From: Rhodothermia bacterium
Lineage (GTDB): Bacteria; Bacteroidota; Rhodothermia; Rhodothermales; JAAAOL01
Assembly (NCBI GenBank): GCA_030428385.1
Contig: JAUIDY010000062.1
Location: forward strand, 1 to 35,816
Reading direction: 5' to 3'
Length of the DNA stretch: 35,816 bases
This document shows positions 8,660 to 17,021 of the stretch, piece after piece. The notes beneath the pieces were generated by a model. That model had not been told where the DNA came from, did no database searches, and saw nothing but the letters and a program-made list of their open reading frames with translations. Position 1 is the first letter of the stretch. Each line of letters opens with the position of its first letter. The translations under genes were made by a program, and so were the position numbers.

Positions 8660-8675
8660 GCATTCTGAAGAATGC
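8660..8675. promoter_or_regulatory. 16-base palindrome between divergent genes
   Basis: GCATTCTGAAGAATGC is a hairpin or operator-like perfect inverted repeat (6-bp arms, TGAA centre). It lies in the 258-base gap between the divergently transcribed dioxygenase and NTF2-like genes. A repressor site is plausible, but no regulator is encoded nearby. Confidence 0.3.
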
Positions 8676-8805
8676 ATAACCACCAAGTGGACAAACCGGA
8701 CGATGGTTCTAGGCGTTGGAATCGCCGAGGCTCGGCGCTCCCTTGACATGGCGGCGTTGCGGTTTGCCCCATGGTTCTACGGTATCCACATGAGTATATA
8801 GAGAG

Positions 8806-9246
8806 ATGACTTCCATTCGTTACTATGGCTTCGTGTTACTGGGCCTTCTGATCACGAACCTTCCGGCTCATGCACAATCTTCGGCTCATGAACCACCGAC
8901 CCGCATCGTCGAGCAATTCCTTGCTGCCTACAATGCGCACAACGTTGAAGCTATGCTGGCGCTGGTGCATCCAACCGTGCAGTGGTTGAGCGTCGACGGA
9001 GCGGCGGTCGCTGTAGAAGCAGACGGTGCAGAAACGCTGGGCGAGGCCATGAGCGGATATTTCGCCGCCCTCCCATCAAGCCGCTCCACCGCCGAGGCTA
9101 TCATGGAGGCGGGACACTTTGTCAGCGTGTGGGAGCGTGCGCAGTGGGAAAGCAACGGCAAAACGCGCACCCAACGTTCACTGGCTGTCTATGAAGTGGA
9201 AGAGGGGAAAATCCGTCGCGTATGGTACTATCCCGCACAGCGATGA
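8806..9246 (+). CDS. Exported NTF2-like/SnoaL-like protein
   Basis: A 146-residue protein with a signal peptide (MTSIRYYGFVLLGLLITNLPAHAQ, cut after AHA) and one NTF2-like cone-fold domain. The pattern is typical: RIVEQFLAAYNAHNVEAMLALVHPTVQW near the start of the mature protein, then a variable middle, then RSLAVYEVEEGKIRRVWYYPA at the end. Members bind small molecules or act as simple isomerases or dehydratases; the ligand here cannot be told. It is divergent from the dioxygenase gene and could share its control region. Its 3' end faces the BNR-protein gene. Confidence 0.88.
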   Translation: MTSIRYYGFVLLGLLITNLPAHAQSSAHEPPTRIVEQFLAAYNAHNVEAMLALVHPTVQWLSVDGAAVAVEADGAETLGEAMSGYFAALPSSRSTAEAIMEAGHFVSVWERAQWESNGKTRTQRSLAVYEVEEGKIRRVWYYPAQR

Positions 9247-9322
9247 AGCATGGACTTGCTTTTGCTGATCCGTACTCGTCTACCGTCGATAAATCTTACA
9301 CCCCCGATTCACGCTTGCGAAT

Positions 9323-12300
9323 TCAGTCCACCACGGGCGCTCCAGCAGCGCGAAGCGCGCTTTCCAGTGCTGCCAACCGGGGGCCCAAGAGGTCGTTGAT
9401 CGTGGATTGGACCTCGGCGAACGCCGTGGCGGCAATCTCCAGGTTGCGGCGGTGTGTGGCGGTGGGACCGTAGGTGGAATAACCCACGCCGAACTGCGTG
9501 GTGCTCAAACGGCTCGCGATGGTTGGCGGCTCGGTCTCGCCCAATCCAGCCTTGGCTTGGCTGCCGGATAGGCGCATTCGAACATCCAGCAACGCTGTCC
9601 GCAGGTCGTGCACCTGCTGGTCGAGACCGCCAGGGGCAGCCTGGGTCCGCCGGAGTGCCCACGCGTACGTCTCGACCTTTTCGAGCGCATTGGACAACCG
9701 GAGCGATGCCGCCGATACCTCCCGCTGGAGCGCCTGCACCTCGCGTAAGAAGGCAACCGCCTCCTCGGGCGACGCGCCCGGAAGCGCGCCCTGCCGGAGC
9801 CGCTCTACCTGGAACGGGACCGGTCCGTCCAACACCGTCACGACCCCATCTTCTTCCTTGGAAAGCGTCACCGTGTAGTCGCCCGGAGCCGCCAAAACGC
9901 CTTGCGGCTCTTGCGCTGGCGGCGAACTGCCCGCCGCGATGGCGTTGACGGCGGGGTAGCGCAGGTTCCAGGCGGTGCGGTGGAATCCTTTGGTAGTCTC
10001 CCCCGCCACACGGCGAACGACGGTGCCGCCGGCATCCCGAACCGTGAGCCAGATCATGGGCTCCCGCTGCCGCTCCTCGGCCTCCACGGCGTCCCAGCCG
10101 GGAAACGGCACGTCCTCATCTTCTCCGAGTGCCCGTTCCCGCTCCTGCCGCTCGGCTTTCGCCGTTTTTAACCCTTCGGCCAGATGATACGTGAACACCG
10201 CGCCAAAGGGCGGGTTGGGCGCAGTGAAATAGCTCGCGCCCTGTGACGCCTTTTCATCACCGCCCAGAGGCGATTGCTCCACATACCACCACGCGCGGCG
10301 GACAGGGAAAAGCGATCCCGGGGCAGCCAACCGTTCCGGGGTGGCGTCGCGCAGCACGCTGTAGTCGTCCAACACATAAAACCCCCGCCCGAAGGTTGCA
10401 CCCACTAAGTCGTTCTCCCGCCGCTGAATGGCGAGGTCGCGGAACGGAATCGGGGGCACGCCGCCCTTCAACTGGATCCACTGCCGCCCGCCATCGCGCG
10501 TGAAGTACACGCCGAACTCCGTCCCTGCGAAGAGCAAGTTGGGATCCACATGGTCTTGCACCACGCGCCAGACGAGCGTGCGCTCGGGCAGGTTGCCCGC
10601 GATGGACGACCACGTCCGGCCCCGGTCCGTGCTTTTGAGTAAGAACGGCCGGAAGTCGCCGAACTTGTGGTTGTCGAGGGCCACGTAGACCGTCGCGGCA
10701 TCAAAAAGGTCAGCCTTGACGTCGTTGACAAATGCCGTCGCGGGCACACCCGGCAGACGCCCCACCTCCATGCTCCGCCACGTCGCACCGCCATCTTCCG
10801 ACGCCTGAAGGAGGCCGTCGTCGGTCCCGGCGTAGAGCATCCCCTCCTGCACGGGCGACTCCGCCAGCGAAGTAATGGTGTTGTATTCCGACATCGCCAG
10901 GAAATCCCACGGCGAATCCCAACTCCAGGTCCGGTCCATGATGGGCAATGTGATGCGCTCCTGGTTGCGCGTGAGGTCGCCCGAGACCGTCTGCCAGCTA
11001 TCACCCCGGTCGTCCGAGCGCCACACCCGGTGCGAGGCGAAATACAGCCGCGTCGGGGCGTGGGGACTGACGAGGATGGGCGCATCCCAGTTAAACCGTT
11101 CTTCTGGTTCCCCCGCTTCGGGCTGGGGCTGGATATGAACAATCTCTCCGGTCGTGCGATCTACGCGCACCAGGTTGCCCTGCTGCCACTCCGAGTACAT
11201 GATGTCCGGGTTGCCCGGCTCCGTCGCGGGCTGGTGGCCGTCCGCGAAAAGGGTGATGAACCAATCGGCGTTGCGGATGCCATTAACATTTAACGTGCGC
11301 GACGGGCCGCCCTGCGTGTTGTTGTCCTGCGTGCCACCATAAACGGTGTAGAACGGCTCGGCGTCATCAACGGCGACCTTGTAAAACTGGGTGATGGGCA
11401 GGTTGCTGATAAAACGCCAGTTCGCGGCTCCGTCAAACGATTCGTACAGCCCGCCGTCGGTCCCAATGAGGAAATAATCCGGGTCGTCGGGGCGGAACGC
11501 AAGCGCATGGTCGTCCACATGCCGATGCTCCACGTTGAGCCGACGGAACGTAGTGCCTCCATCATCCGAGACCTGGGTCACGGTGTCCATCAGGTAGATG
11601 AGGTCGAACTGGTGCGGGCTCGCGTAGAGTTCCTGGTAATAATGCGGCCCCGTCGCGCCTGCAACGGTGTCCGAGCGTTTCTCCCACGTCGAGCCCCCGT
11701 CGGCGGAGCGATAGACACCCCCCGTACGGCGGTCGAGTTCGATGGCCGCATAAATCACATCCGGGTTCTGTGGAGACATCGCCAACCCGATCTTGCCCAT
11801 GTTCGACGTGGGCAAACCCCGCGATAGCTTCTCCCACGTCACACCGCCGTCGTCCGAGCGGTAAATCGCCGTGCCCGGCCCACCGCCCAGGTAGGCCGCA
11901 ACGGTGCGATGCCGTTGCCACGTAGCTGCATAAAGCCGGTCGGGGTTGCGCGGATCAATGAGGAGGTCCGTCGCGCCCACCCATTCGTCATCGCCGAGCA
12001 CCCGCGTCCACGATGCGCCCCCGTCTGTCGATTTGTAGACGCCCCGCTCACCGCCTTTTGACCAAAGTGGCCCCTGCGCCACCACCCACACCTTGTCCGA
12101 ATTATCGGGATGGACGATGATTTTTGAGATATGCTCCGACCCCTTCAGCCCGAGGTTCTCCCAGCTTTTGCCCCCGTCCACACTCCGGTAGACGCCGTCG
12201 CCGAAGCCGACGTGCCGCCCCCCAACGTTTTCGCCCGTGCCCACCCATATTGTCTGCGAATTAGATGGGTCGATGGTCACGCAGCCAATGGAATATGACG

Positions 12301-12580
12301 CCTCGTTGTCAAAAATTGGGGTCCAGGTGGTGCCTGCGTTTTTGGTCTTCCACACCCCGCCCGAACCCACGGCAACGTACCAGGTGCTGTAATCGCTTGG
12401 GTCTATGGCGATGTCGGCAATGCGCCCCGCCATCAGCGCGGGACCAATGCTGCGGAGTTGCAGGCCCGCGAAGGTGGTATCAGAAAGCGCCGCACGCGCC
12501 GTTGATTGCTGGGCCGTAGCAGTCTCCGTCCACAGGATTAGCGTAATAAAAACGGTGAGAAAGGTAGTCAGGCGGTTCAT
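9323..12580 (-). CDS. Secreted BNR/sortilin-like beta-propeller protein
   Basis: A 1085-residue exported protein of the WD40/YVTN/BNR-repeat ('VPS10-domain glycosyl hydrolase') group common in Bacteroidota and relatives. The signal peptide is MNRLTTFLTVFITLILWTETATA. At least nine Asp-box-type repeats (S-x-D-x-G-x-S/T-W) are visible, for example GVYRSVDGGKSW, GVYKSTDGGASW, AIYRSDDGGVTW, LLQASEDGGATW and FLLKSTDRGRTW, consistent with one or two propellers over residues ~40-740. The C-terminal ~300 residues hold a beta domain (GFHRTAWNLRYPAVN) and a helical region (AFLREVQALQREVSAASLRLSNAL). Hydrolase activity has generally not been shown for this group, so binding or assembly roles are equally likely. 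The frame extends 30 codons upstream but the signal peptide fixes the start. Confidence 0.92.
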   Translation of the reverse strand: MNRLTTFLTVFITLILWTETATAQQSTARAALSDTTFAGLQLRSIGPALMAGRIADIAIDPSDYSTWYVAVGSGGVWKTKNAGTTWTPIFDNEASYSIGCVTIDPSNSQTIWVGTGENVGGRHVGFGDGVYRSVDGGKSWENLGLKGSEHISKIIVHPDNSDKVWVVAQGPLWSKGGERGVYKSTDGGASWTRVLGDDEWVGATDLLIDPRNPDRLYAATWQRHRTVAAYLGGGPGTAIYRSDDGGVTWEKLSRGLPTSNMGKIGLAMSPQNPDVIYAAIELDRRTGGVYRSADGGSTWEKRSDTVAGATGPHYYQELYASPHQFDLIYLMDTVTQVSDDGGTTFRRLNVEHRHVDDHALAFRPDDPDYFLIGTDGGLYESFDGAANWRFISNLPITQFYKVAVDDAEPFYTVYGGTQDNNTQGGPSRTLNVNGIRNADWFITLFADGHQPATEPGNPDIMYSEWQQGNLVRVDRTTGEIVHIQPQPEAGEPEERFNWDAPILVSPHAPTRLYFASHRVWRSDDRGDSWQTVSGDLTRNQERITLPIMDRTWSWDSPWDFLAMSEYNTITSLAESPVQEGMLYAGTDDGLLQASEDGGATWRSMEVGRLPGVPATAFVNDVKADLFDAATVYVALDNHKFGDFRPFLLKSTDRGRTWSSIAGNLPERTLVWRVVQDHVDPNLLFAGTEFGVYFTRDGGRQWIQLKGGVPPIPFRDLAIQRRENDLVGATFGRGFYVLDDYSVLRDATPERLAAPGSLFPVRRAWWYVEQSPLGGDEKASQGASYFTAPNPPFGAVFTYHLAEGLKTAKAERQERERALGEDEDVPFPGWDAVEAEERQREPMIWLTVRDAGGTVVRRVAGETTKGFHRTAWNLRYPAVNAIAAGSSPPAQEPQGVLAAPGDYTVTLSKEEDGVVTVLDGPVPFQVERLRQGALPGASPEEAVAFLREVQALQREVSAASLRLSNALEKVETYAWALRRTQAAPGGLDQQVHDLRTALLDVRMRLSGSQAKAGLGETEPPTIASRLSTTQFGVGYSTYGPTATHRRNLEIAATAFAEVQSTINDLLGPRLAALESALRAAGAPVVD

Positions 12581-12853
12581 AGCGCTAAAAGAGTTTGAAG
12601 CAAGGAGAGGCGTCGCTATGATACTGCGCTGGGGCATTAACTGAAAGGACGCAGGCAGCAAGTCAACCATTTGGCATCGCGGTCCTCGCCGGCGTCTTCA
12701 ATGGCACCATTTCGATGACAACCAGGCGCGCCTTCTGTCTTCCCGCGTTTCAAGTGGTGCATTGCTCCGTGGCGCGTGTTTCCATAAGTTGGGTAAACCA
12801 TCAGCGCACCGTTGAGGGCTTTTTGCTGACCCAATGGCCTATGGCCTTTATGC

Positions 12854-13378
12854 ATGACGATCCGCGTCGCGAAAGCATCCGAGACCCACACCCTTGAGGC
12901 ATTAATTCACGAAGCGGTGTGGAAATTACAGGCCTCCTCCTATTCGGAGGCACAGCGGAAAGGAGCGCTGGGAACTGTGTTTGGTGTGGATAGCCAACTG
13001 ATCAAGGATTCCACGTATTACGTCATCGAGATCGAGGGCCGCGTGGTTGCCTGTGGCGGTTGGAGTTATCGGAGTACGTTGTTCGGAGCAGACGCCGGAA
13101 AGACATCGGAAGACACGGAGCTAAATCCCGAACGGGATGCGGCCCGTATCCGGGCTTTTTTTGTGTCGCCAGCGTTCGCGAGGCAGGGGTTGGGAACCAG
13201 AATTTTTCAAACTTGCGAAGAAAAGGCCCGAAGGAAGGGATTCCATAAATTTGAGCTGGTCGCCACGTTGGCAGGTGAACCCCTCTACGCCAAGCATGGG
13301 TTTGTAGCATCTGAGCGTTTTGAGGTCGCCTTGCCAAACGGTGCGTCGTTGCCAGTTGTGAGGATGGTCAAACCCTAA
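12854..13378 (+). CDS. GNAT-family N-acetyltransferase
   Basis: A 174-residue acetyl-CoA-dependent N-acyltransferase. The fold elements are recognisable: MTIRVAKASETHTLEALIHEAV (strand 1/helix 1), YYVIEIEGRVVACGGWSYR (strands 2-4), the motif A strand and loop ARIRAFFVSPAFARQGLGTRIFQTCEEKARRKG with the CoA-binding R/Q-x-x-G-x-G/A, and a C-terminal LYAKHGFVASERFEVALPNG. The substrate is unknown. It heads a plus-strand run with the methyltransferase (53 bases later) and the DUF1080 lipoprotein. Confidence 0.92.
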   Translation: MTIRVAKASETHTLEALIHEAVWKLQASSYSEAQRKGALGTVFGVDSQLIKDSTYYVIEIEGRVVACGGWSYRSTLFGADAGKTSEDTELNPERDAARIRAFFVSPAFARQGLGTRIFQTCEEKARRKGFHKFELVATLAGEPLYAKHGFVASERFEVALPNGASLPVVRMVKP

Positions 13379-13431
13379 CACCTACAGGCCCTTCTCAAGA
13401 GCGGCGTAGTCCCCCAACAAACCACCACGTT

Positions 13432-14079
13432 ATGTCAGATTTCTCAACACATACCAAGCATTTTTGGGATGAGCGGTATCAGGCGGATACCTTCCTCTAT
13501 GGAGCGATCCCCAACGACTACCTCGTCGCGCAGCGCCCGCGCTTTCGCTCCGGTATGCACGCCCTTGTACCAGGGGATGGCGAAGGGCGCAATGGGGTAT
13601 GGCTGGCCGAACAGGGCCTTCACGTCGTCACCGTCGATCTTTCCGATGTTGGCCAACGCAAGGCGCAGCAGCTCGCCGCGCAACGGGGCGTTGAACTCAC
13701 CGCGCTGCAAGCCGACCTGACGCGCTGGACGTGGCCCGTTTCTGAATTTGATGTGGTCGCCTCTATCTTCCTGCACTTACCCCCTTCCGTACGCCAGGAA
13801 ATGCATCAGGCCATGCTCAAAGCATTGCGCCCCGGGGGCCTGCTCATCATCGAGGCGTTCCGGCCAGAGCAGTTGCAATACCGGGAGAAATACGGTTCCT
13901 CTGGCGGCCCTCCGAAGGAAGAAATGCTCTTTAGCGCGGAGATGCTGCGCGCGGACTTCGCCGACGCCGAGGAAATCGAACTTGCGGCTGTGGATGTCGA
14001 TATGGGAGCACACGGCCCTCACCGTGGGTTGACCGCCGTGATTCATGGTGTCTTTCGGCGTTCGGGAGGAGATACATGA
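13432..14079 (+). CDS. Class I SAM-dependent methyltransferase (TehB/thiopurine-type)
   Basis: A 215-residue methyltransferase with SAM motif I in the form ALVPGDGEGRNGVWLAEQG, motif II VVTVDLSD, a motif IV-like FDVVASIFLHLPP, and motif V MLKALRPGGLLIIEAF. The start FWDERYQADTFLYGAIPNDYL is typical of the TehB/thiopurine methyltransferase-like subgroup, which methylates small molecules, sometimes toxic oxyanions or thiols. The substrate here is unknown. No signal peptide is present. It lies 53 bases after the GNAT gene on the same strand. Confidence 0.92.
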   Translation: MSDFSTHTKHFWDERYQADTFLYGAIPNDYLVAQRPRFRSGMHALVPGDGEGRNGVWLAEQGLHVVTVDLSDVGQRKAQQLAAQRGVELTALQADLTRWTWPVSEFDVVASIFLHLPPSVRQEMHQAMLKALRPGGLLIIEAFRPEQLQYREKYGSSGGPPKEEMLFSAEMLRADFADAEEIELAAVDVDMGAHGPHRGLTAVIHGVFRRSGGDT

Positions 14080-14129
14080 CCAGCAGCGCTCGTTTAACAC
14101 AACCCATGCGGCGCTGACGCCGTGGTTAT

Positions 14130-14813
14130 TTGAATCAAAATCGAGACACCGTGCTCCGTCAAAACTTGCTCACGGAAGCCTTGCGGCATCATCTGTGGCT
14201 TGGCCTCGGCCTTGCCTCCTTTCTCGCTTTCTTGCTCCTGGGGTGCGCCCCGTCGCCTACGCCCTCCGTTTCTGACGAGCACCTCCTTTTTAATGGAAAA
14301 GACCTAGAGGGATGGGCGGTGCATGGCACCGAGCGATGGTATGTTGAAAACGGTGATCTTGTCTGCGAAAGCGGCCCTGATTCGGCGTACGGCTATCTGG
14401 CCACCGATTCGGTGTACCGCGATTTTGACCTAACCCTGGATTTCTTACAGGAGGCCGATGGAAACAGTGGGGTGTTCTTCCGTTCCTCGCTCGACGGGAC
14501 ACGCATCAGCGGATGGCAGGCTGAGGTCGCACCGCCAAGCCATGATACCGGCGGCATCTATGAATCATATGGCCGTGGATGGCTGATTAAGCCGGAGGTG
14601 GAGAAAGACAGCGTGCTACGCATGGGCGCATGGAATACCATGCGACTCCGCGTGGTCGGCGACCGTGTCACGACCTGGCTCAATGGCACCGAAATGGTGG
14701 ACTTCGAGGACGCGCAAATTGGCGAGGCGGAGGGGGTGATTGCGTTACAAATACACGATGGTGGGGGCATCAAGGTGCGGTGGCGCAACCTGCGGATCAT
14801 TTCGGTTGAATAA
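14130..14813 (+). CDS. DUF1080 (3-keto-disaccharide hydrolase-like) lipoprotein
   Basis: A 227-residue lipoprotein with a long signal peptide ending LASFLAFLLLGC. The mature part is one DUF1080/PF06439 jelly-roll domain: LLFNGKDLEGWAVHG, GDLVCESG, DFDLTLDFLQEADGNSGVFFRS, GWQAEV, GIYESYGRGWLIKPE, WNTMRLRVVGDRVTTWLNGTEMVDFED and IALQIHDGGGIKVRWRNLRI. Characterised members act on 3-keto-glycosides or bind sugars; this one's substrate cannot be read from sequence. It is 50 bases after the methyltransferase. An internal in-frame start is unlikely because the signal peptide needs the upstream Met. Confidence 0.92.
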   Translation: MNQNRDTVLRQNLLTEALRHHLWLGLGLASFLAFLLLGCAPSPTPSVSDEHLLFNGKDLEGWAVHGTERWYVENGDLVCESGPDSAYGYLATDSVYRDFDLTLDFLQEADGNSGVFFRSSLDGTRISGWQAEVAPPSHDTGGIYESYGRGWLIKPEVEKDSVLRMGAWNTMRLRVVGDRVTTWLNGTEMVDFEDAQIGEAEGVIALQIHDGGGIKVRWRNLRIISVE

Positions 14814-14870
14814 CCCTTGTCTTTGCAGCTCTAGAGGCGCAAAAACGCCCACCTGCGATATCTCCACCCC

Positions 14871-15037
14871 TAAGAGGCCGTTGAGGTTTTCAGTTTGGAG
14901 CGAGCGAGATGCCCTTGTGGATGGATTTGGTCTCGACGTTGGAGGCACGTAGCAGCGCTACGGGCCGAGAACGCGGGGACAAAGACGCCACGAGGGCACT
15001 TGCGCAGCCCAAGATCACAAATCACAACAGCCTCTTA
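14871..15037 (+). repeat. MITE-like fold-back element, copy A
   Basis: A 167-base element bounded by perfect 8-base inverted ends TAAGAGGC / GCCTCTTA; the outermost TA could be a target duplication. Inside, GCCCTTGTGG can pair with CCACGAGGGC and GTAGC with GCTAC, so the whole unit can fold into one long imperfect hairpin. A second copy lies in inverted orientation at 24803-24968. The right end overlaps the moeB stop codon (TAA on the minus strand). No transposase is nearby, so it would be non-autonomous. Confidence 0.75.
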
Positions 15038-16216
15038 ATACTTCGGAATCGACGGGTCGATTTCGTCGCTCCACGCCAGGATGCCACCTTTGAGGTTGTA
15101 GAGTTTCTCAAAACCTTGCGCCTGGAGGTGCCGCAGTGCCGTCGCCGAGCGGGCACCGGAGCGACACATGAGCACAATCTCCTGGTCGCGGTAGGGCTCC
15201 AGTTCGTCGAGGCGAAACGCCAGTTCATGCAGCGGAATGATCGGCGCGCCGATGGTGGCGATGTCGGCTTCGTGGGGACGGCGGACGTCCAGCACAAACA
15301 GGTCGTCGCCCCGGTCGAGGCGTTCTTTGAGTTCGCGGACGGTAATTTCTGGAAGCGTGCTCATTTCAGTTTCTTCGGTTGAAGCGGGCGGTGTGATCCC
15401 GCAGAAAAGCTGGTAATCAATCAGTTCGGTAACGGTTGGATGCTCGCCGCAGACGGGGCAATCGGGGTTTTTGCGCACCTTCAGCGTGCGGAACTGCATC
15501 CCCAGCGTATCAATGAGGAGCAGCCGCCCGATGAGCGAGTCGCCCGCGCCCGTAATCTGCTTGATGACTTCGAGCGCCTGGATTGAACCGACGATGCCGG
15601 GTAGCACCCCCAACACGCCGCCTTCGGCGCAGGACGGTACCAATCCGGGCGGCGGAGGTTCGGCATAGAGGCAACGGTAACACGGTCCATCGGGCGCACC
15701 AAAGACCGAAGCCTGCCCCTCAAACCGAAAGATGGAGGCATACACATTGGGTTTGCCCGCCAGCACGCACGCGTCATTCACCAGATAACGCGTGGGGAAG
15801 TTATCGGTGCCGTCGGCTACGACATCATAATCTTGAATTATTTCTAGTGCATTGTCGCTGGTGAGGTGCACGGGATGGAGATCCACCTGCACGTTCGGGT
15901 TGATGTCGTGGATGCGGTCCCGTGCCGACTCCAGCTTGGGGCGGCCCACGTCTTTGGTGCCGTGCAGCAATTGGCGTTGCAGGTTCGACTCATCGACTAC
16001 ATCAAAATCGACGATGCCGATACGGCCCACGCCTGCTGCTGCGAGGTACATGCCCAGCGGTGAACCCAGCCCCCCTGCGCCTACCATCAGCACGGAGGCG
16101 GCTTTGAGCTTTTTCTGGCCTTCCATCCCCACCTCAGGCAGGATCAAATGGCGGCTGTAGCGCCGGATTTCTTCAGGACTCAGCGATATGGCAGCAGGAG
16201 CAAACGTCGTTTCCAT
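15035..16216 (-). CDS. moeB: MoeB/MoeZ-type adenylyltransferase-sulfurtransferase
   Basis: A 393-residue two-domain enzyme. The N-terminal ThiF/MoeB domain has the ATP site VGAGGLGSPLGMYLAAAG (~residues 45-62), DGTDNFPTRYLVND, and two CxxC zinc pairs (CYRC and CPVC). The C-terminal rhodanese domain has CRSGAR with active Cys351. Such fusions adenylate the C-terminal Gly of a ubiquitin-like carrier and then sulfurate it. As the gene follows the CysO-like carrier by 43 bases, the natural reading is that it charges that carrier for cysteine synthesis, as MoeZ does in mycobacteria; a role in molybdopterin or thiamin synthesis remains possible. Its stop codon lies inside the inverted end of the fold-back repeat. 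Confidence 0.94.
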   Translation of the reverse strand: METTFAPAAISLSPEEIRRYSRHLILPEVGMEGQKKLKAASVLMVGAGGLGSPLGMYLAAAGVGRIGIVDFDVVDESNLQRQLLHGTKDVGRPKLESARDRIHDINPNVQVDLHPVHLTSDNALEIIQDYDVVADGTDNFPTRYLVNDACVLAGKPNVYASIFRFEGQASVFGAPDGPCYRCLYAEPPPPGLVPSCAEGGVLGVLPGIVGSIQALEVIKQITGAGDSLIGRLLLIDTLGMQFRTLKVRKNPDCPVCGEHPTVTELIDYQLFCGITPPASTEETEMSTLPEITVRELKERLDRGDDLFVLDVRRPHEADIATIGAPIIPLHELAFRLDELEPYRDQEIVLMCRSGARSATALRHLQAQGFEKLYNLKGGILAWSDEIDPSIPKY

Positions 16217-16259
16217 AGCTATCGGTTGGTTCTATCAGTCTCGCAACTGGGGGGCGTGG

Positions 16260-16547
16260 TTATCCACCCGCGATGGACGGCACGATGGACAGCACATCCC
16301 CTGCTTGCAGCGTGGTCTGCTCGCCGTTCAGGTAGCGCACGTCGTCGTCGTTTTTGTAGATGTTAACGAACGAACGCAGGTCGCCCGCTTCGGTATAGAG
16401 GTGCGTTTTAATCTGCGGATGCAGGGTCACCAACTGCCGCAGGGCTTCGCTTACGGTTTCGCCGCTGACGCTGACGGAGGAATCACCGCCCACAAAGCCA
16501 CGCAGGGGCGTGGGGATATACAAGGTTACCGTTGTTGTTTCAGTCAT
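16260..16547 (-). CDS. cysO: CysO-like ubiquitin-fold sulfur carrier protein
   Basis: A 95-residue MoaD/ThiS-family carrier ending in the diagnostic Gly-Gly (SIVPSIAGG), the site of adenylation and thiocarboxylation. The beta-grasp pattern is clear: TVTLYIPTPLRGFVGG, VSEALRQLVTLHPQIK, FVNIYKNDDDVRYLNGEQTTLQAGDVLSI. The FVNIYKN-DDVR-L form fits CysO-type and MoaD-like carriers. The free GG end means no peptide extension needs removal first. It sits between the JAMM peptidase gene (45 bases upstream) and moeB, so its substrate role in CysM-dependent cysteine synthesis is a strong inference. Confidence 0.92.
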   Translation of the reverse strand: MTETTTVTLYIPTPLRGFVGGDSSVSVSGETVSEALRQLVTLHPQIKTHLYTEAGDLRSFVNIYKNDDDVRYLNGEQTTLQAGDVLSIVPSIAGG

Positions 16548-16592
16548 ACTTCGATTGAGGGTTTGCGCAAAATTGTGTGTCGGGAAGCAGGT

Positions 16593-17021
16593 TTATGTTT
16601 CAGCAGTCAGGCGGACAGCTTCTGGCTCAAAGCACGAGCGGTCGGGGGCCAGCGACCACGTCGTCAACTCACCCGGGACGCCCTGCTGCACCGACACGAT
16701 GATGTACGTGAAGCCGGGAAACGTGGCATGCTCCAGATCGGTCGCGGATGGCTGTGCGGGATGGTCGGGGTGCGAATGGTAGGTGCCCACCACATCGAGC
16801 CCCAGCTGCCGCGCCGCCCGGTCGGCCTTCAGGAAATCGCCGGGGCCCATTAGAAAGCGACGCTCGCGGTTTTCTTCTTGCGCGTTTTCGATGCGGTGAA
16901 TCGTCTGCACCACATTGCCTTCTGTAGAGACAGTGCCAAGCAAAAAGCCGCAACATTCCTCCCGGTACGTCGCCGCGCCGTGGTCGCGGATGGCTTGTAA
17001 AACGTCAGCGTTTGTTATCAT
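16593..17021 (-). CDS. mec: JAMM/M67 metallopeptidase, CysO-cysteine hydrolase (Mec)
   Basis: A 142-residue zinc peptidase. It shows the JAMM motif: Glu in YREECCGFLLG (~22), then HSHP (His83, His85), Ser93 and Asp96. In the mycobacterial-type pathway Mec hydrolyses the CysO-cysteine adduct to free cysteine and carrier. The ATG overlaps the cysM stop by one base (TGATG), implying translational coupling; a TTG one codon upstream is a less likely start. It is followed by the carrier gene. The family and the gene order cysM-mec-cysO together make the assignment firm. Confidence 0.93.
   Translation of the reverse strand: MITNADVLQAIRDHGAATYREECCGFLLGTVSTEGNVVQTIHRIENAQEENRERRFLMGPGDFLKADRAARQLGLDVVGTYHSHPDHPAQPSATDLEHATFPGFTYIIVSVQQGVPGELTTWSLAPDRSCFEPEAVRLTAET

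Noticed and set aside
12581-12853. Possible small gene in the gap before the GNAT gene
   Set aside because: The frames present have no ribosome site, no sensible composition and no similarity I can recognise; I see only intergenic sequence.
14909-15382. 157-codon plus-strand frame starting in fold-back copy A
   Set aside because: Most of it is antisense to moeB; only the part within the element is shared with copy B, where stem pairing explains the conservation better.
16188-16853. 221-codon plus-strand frame across cysO and mec
   Set aside because: It is antisense to two genes with complete catalytic motifs and has no recognisable features.
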